From the NCBI GenBank assembly GCA_017382555.1, contig JAFOAB010000349.1, positions 1 through 25,079 of the forward strand: DNA of 25,079 nt, in the 5' to 3' direction. Positions 23,089 through 25,079 of this stretch are shown here, piece after piece (positions within the stretch are counted from its first letter, which is position 1; each line of letters begins with the position of its first letter). This DNA is from Clostridia bacterium (lineage in GTDB: Bacteria > Bacillota > Clostridia > Oscillospirales > CAG-272). Below the pieces are notes generated by a model, which worked only from the letters and a program-made list of their open reading frames with translations, had not been told where the DNA came from and made no database searches. Both the position numbers and the translations under genes were made by a program.

Positions 23089-24001
23089 GGTATACGGCAG
23101 GGTATTTGACATCCAGCGCTTTTGCCTCCATGACGGTCCCGGGATACGCACAACCGTGTTTTTGAAGGGATGTCCTTTGCGTTGCGCCTGGTGTCATAAC
23201 CCCGAGTCATGGGATCCCGTGCGCGAGATCCTTTATACACCCGCCTCGTGCATCGGATGCGGTGCGTGCGTTGATGCTTGCAGGCAGAAGGCGCATGTGC
23301 TTAAGGCGGGAACGCATTTATTTGACCGCACGCTTTGCAGCCGTTGCGCGGCTTGCACCGAGGTCTGTCCCACCGAGGCACTTTCCTGCTGCGGAAACGA
23401 GGTAAGCGTTGACGCAGTTATGAAAACTGTGCTTCGCGATATGGATTTCTACCGTGAGGACGGTGGAATGACAGTCAGCGGCGGTGAGCCGTTTATGCAA
23501 AGTGAATTCTTAATTGAATTGTTAAAGGCGGCAAAAGAGCAGGGAATACACACGTCGGTTGAGACCTCGGGTGCCGCCCAAAGTGAAAAGCTGCTTTCAG
23601 CCGTTCCGTATACGGACCTTTTTCTGTACGATTTCAAAATGATACCCGGAGAGGAATGTCGGAAATATATAGGTGTAGACGGAAAGCAGCTTGAGTATAA
23701 CCTGTTAATGCTTGACCGAGCGGGTGCTCGGATCATATTGCGCTGTCCCGTAATTCCGGGTGTAAATGACAACGAGAAGCATTTTGCGTATGTTTTGAGT
23801 ATTGCGGAGAAGCTTAAAAACCTGCGTGCCATCCATATTGAGCCTTATCATCAGACAGGAACATCAAAAGCGGCAAGTCTTGGGCGTGAGGCAGGATTTG
23901 TGTGCCGTGGCTTTGACCCGACAGCATTCAAAGAAAGCTTGAACGAACGCTTTGTCCGCGCGTTGCAAAACGCGGCTTCGGTGCCGGTGGAGATGATGTG
24001 A
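23072..24001 (+). CDS. Glycyl-radical enzyme activating enzyme (radical SAM)
   Basis: Radical-SAM activase that abstracts hydrogen from Gly684 of the neighbouring enzyme to install the radical. From ATG 23072 it has 309 residues; a TTG at 23063 is an alternative start. The cluster motif is CPLRCAWC (Cys34, 38, 41), preceded by HDGPGIRTTVFLKG. A ferredoxin-like insert holds two more [4Fe-4S] sites (Cys60/63/66/70 and 89/92/95/99), as in activases of diol dehydratase, choline lyase and related enzymes but not in PflA. MTVSGGEP (133-140) binds SAM, and DFKMI and CPVIPGVND follow. The gene overlaps the end of its partner by 17 nt and is the last of the operon. Confidence 0.94.
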   Translation: MNTACKVYGRVFDIQRFCLHDGPGIRTTVFLKGCPLRCAWCHNPESWDPVREILYTPASCIGCGACVDACRQKAHVLKAGTHLFDRTLCSRCAACTEVCPTEALSCCGNEVSVDAVMKTVLRDMDFYREDGGMTVSGGEPFMQSEFLIELLKAAKEQGIHTSVETSGAAQSEKLLSAVPYTDLFLYDFKMIPGEECRKYIGVDGKQLEYNLLMLDRAGARIILRCPVIPGVNDNEKHFAYVLSIAEKLKNLRAIHIEPYHQTGTSKAASLGREAGFVCRGFDPTAFKESLNERFVRALQNAASVPVEMM

Positions 24002-24087
24002 GTTATCCGATCAGCGATCGAAGCTCAAGGAAAGATACCGCGTGAATATTCGGCGGAATTTGTATTGCCGGTGGAATCCGTAAGCAT

Positions 24088-24119
24088 AAAAAAAGCGGTG
24101 CGAGCGCACCGCTTTTTTT
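24088..24119. terminator. Bidirectional intrinsic terminator, copy 2 of an identical pair
   Basis: A7-GCGGTGC, loop GAGC, GCACCGC-T7, identical to copy 1 at 20112-20143 and extending to a 35-base identity (24088-24122). It lies between the convergent activase (stop 24001) and MATE gene; the MATE stop codon (24118-24120) sits in the T-run. Confidence 0.92.
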
Positions 24120-25079
24120 ATGCTTTCTTTTTGAATGCGTTTGTCCAATCTGCTTTCAGATAGTAAATGAGGAATACGATGGAGCTTAACGACCAAGTAA
24201 GCGGATATGACGAGAATACGAATGCGATCTCGTGGAAGATATCGACCATTATCGTTATGTAGGTAACGCGGATAAGACACCAGCAGATAAGCATTACCGT
24301 CATCGGTACGTACGCCTTTCCCGCACCTCGCATAATGCCCGCCATACAATGGCTGAAGGCAAGCAGACAGTAAAACAGCGGCTGGATGTGCGCCTGCTTT
24401 ACACCGAATGCGATAACGGCTGGGTCGTCGTTAAACATACGGAGCAAAAACGGTGCGGTAAGAAATACCGTGACTCCAATCAGCTCCGCTACGGTCATTG
24501 AGCAGAAAATGCCGATTTTTGTGCCCTTTTTTACTCTGTCGGGCTGATTTGCTCCGAGGTTTTGGCTGACAAAGGTGGAAAGCGCCATTGCAAAGCAGGT
24601 GACGGGCAAAAATGCGAAGCCCTCGATTTTTGCATAAGAGCCGCAACCCGCCATCGCATCACTTTCAAAGATATTGATGTTCTTCTGCACCATTACGTTT
24701 GCAAAGCCGATAACGGAGTTTTGCACGCCCGAGGGAAGACCGAAGCGGATGATGCTTTTCAGTATCGGCAAATCAAAGCGTATCTCGCGCAGGTTGACGC
24801 GGTAGCTTTCGTTTACCGTCATCAAACGGCGCAGAGCAAAAAACGCGCTGATAAACTGGGAAATTACGGTTGCCGCCGCCGCGGAGGCGATACCCCATTT
24901 GAATACGGCGATAAACAGCAGGTCGAGCAGTACGTTCGTGACAGATGCCGCTATAAGGTAGTAAAGCGGATGCTTGCTATCGCCTACCGCGTGCAGAATG
25001 CCCGTTGCAATGTTGTACATAAACGAGGCAAGCACACCGTAGAAATACGTGCGGAAATATATGATGGAGCTTGGCAGTA
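24118..25079 (-). CDS. MATE-family efflux transporter (5' partial)
   Basis: C-terminal two-thirds (about 320 residues) of a multidrug and toxin extrusion type exporter; the frame stays open to the window edge, so the start lies beyond 25079. Near the edge it reads YFYGVLASFMYNIATGILHAVGDSKHPL when pieced together, the conserved MATE loop after the fourth membrane segment, followed by RFGLPSGVQNSVIGFANVMVQ, SQNLGANQPDRVKKG and RGAGKAYVPM. Several long hydrophobic segments are visible, ending with an LIYYLKADW tail. Exports drugs or metabolites using an ion gradient. It converges with the glycyl-radical operon and is probably unrelated to it in regulation, although export of the operon's product cannot be excluded. 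Confidence 0.9.
   Translation of the reverse strand, partial: LPSSIIYFRTYFYGVLASFMYNIATGILHAVGDSKHPLYYLIAASVTNVLLDLLFIAVFKWGIASAAAATVISQFISAFFALRRLMTVNESYRVNLREIRFDLPILKSIIRFGLPSGVQNSVIGFANVMVQKNINIFESDAMAGCGSYAKIEGFAFLPVTCFAMALSTFVSQNLGANQPDRVKKGTKIGIFCSMTVAELIGVTVFLTAPFLLRMFNDDPAVIAFGVKQAHIQPLFYCLLAFSHCMAGIMRGAGKAYVPMTVMLICWCLIRVTYITIMVDIFHEIAFVFSSYPLTWSLSSIVFLIYYLKADWTNAFKKKA

Noticed and set aside
24002..24087. Possible small gene or remnant between the activase and its terminator
   Set aside because: No open frame with a start signal; only short partial repeats of a ccggtgga-type sequence, too short to interpret.

Overview
The window looks like a chromosomal segment of a strictly anaerobic member of the Clostridia (Bacillota), probably an uncultured gut-type lineage. 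Supporting signs are strong AGGAGG-type ribosome binding sites, promoters of the TTGACA-17-TATAAT type, a transketolase split into two subunits, an iron-only hydrogenase, a glycyl-radical enzyme with its activase, lipoproteins with acidic T/P/E linkers, and a secreted transglutaminase/leucine-rich-repeat protein. Genus and species cannot be read from the sequence.

Layout. 1-1718 (+): 3' part of a secreted transglutaminase-like protein. 1755-2819 (-): queA, divergent from dapA (2926-3837, +). 3965-6909 (+): tight four-gene operon of transketolase N and C subunits, luxS and mtnN, ending in a perfect 12-bp terminator. 6950-9230 (-): three overlapping genes of a bacterial tyrosine kinase system (cpsC, cpsD, cpsB order). 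9539-13813 (+): pgk, tpiA and a large lipoprotein that also has a C-terminal membrane segment. 13835-15181: complete IS3-family element. 15209-18741 (-): two-gene [FeFe]-hydrogenase operon. 18926-19723 (-): SGNH-hydrolase lipoprotein. 19866-20105 (+): 79-residue membrane protein. 20225-24001 (+): operon of an SDR oxidoreductase, a glycyl-radical enzyme and its radical-SAM activase. 24118-25079 (-): MATE exporter, cut by the window end.

How the parts work together. pgk and tpiA are lower glycolysis, the transketolase pair serves the pentose phosphate pathway, and the hydrogenase plus its flavoprotein partner can discard reductant as H2. MtnN and LuxS recycle S-adenosylhomocysteine to homocysteine and make the AI-2 precursor; QueA also consumes S-adenosylmethionine. 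The SDR/glycyl-radical operon is a self-contained anaerobic catabolic or biosynthetic module of unassigned substrate.

Most notable observations: (1) the IS3 element sits in the loop of what was a bidirectional terminator between the lipoprotein and hydrogenase genes; removing it and one copy of the 3-bp target duplication restores a perfect 13-bp hairpin with a T-tract; (2) the same element carries a 13-bp hairpin that would bury the transposase ribosome binding site in read-through transcripts; (3) the glycyl-radical cassette has no obvious known substrate class and lies between two terminators identical over 35 bp; (4) the tyrosine kinase ends in an eight-tyrosine YG(R/K) repeat encoded by a 9-bp tandem repeat.
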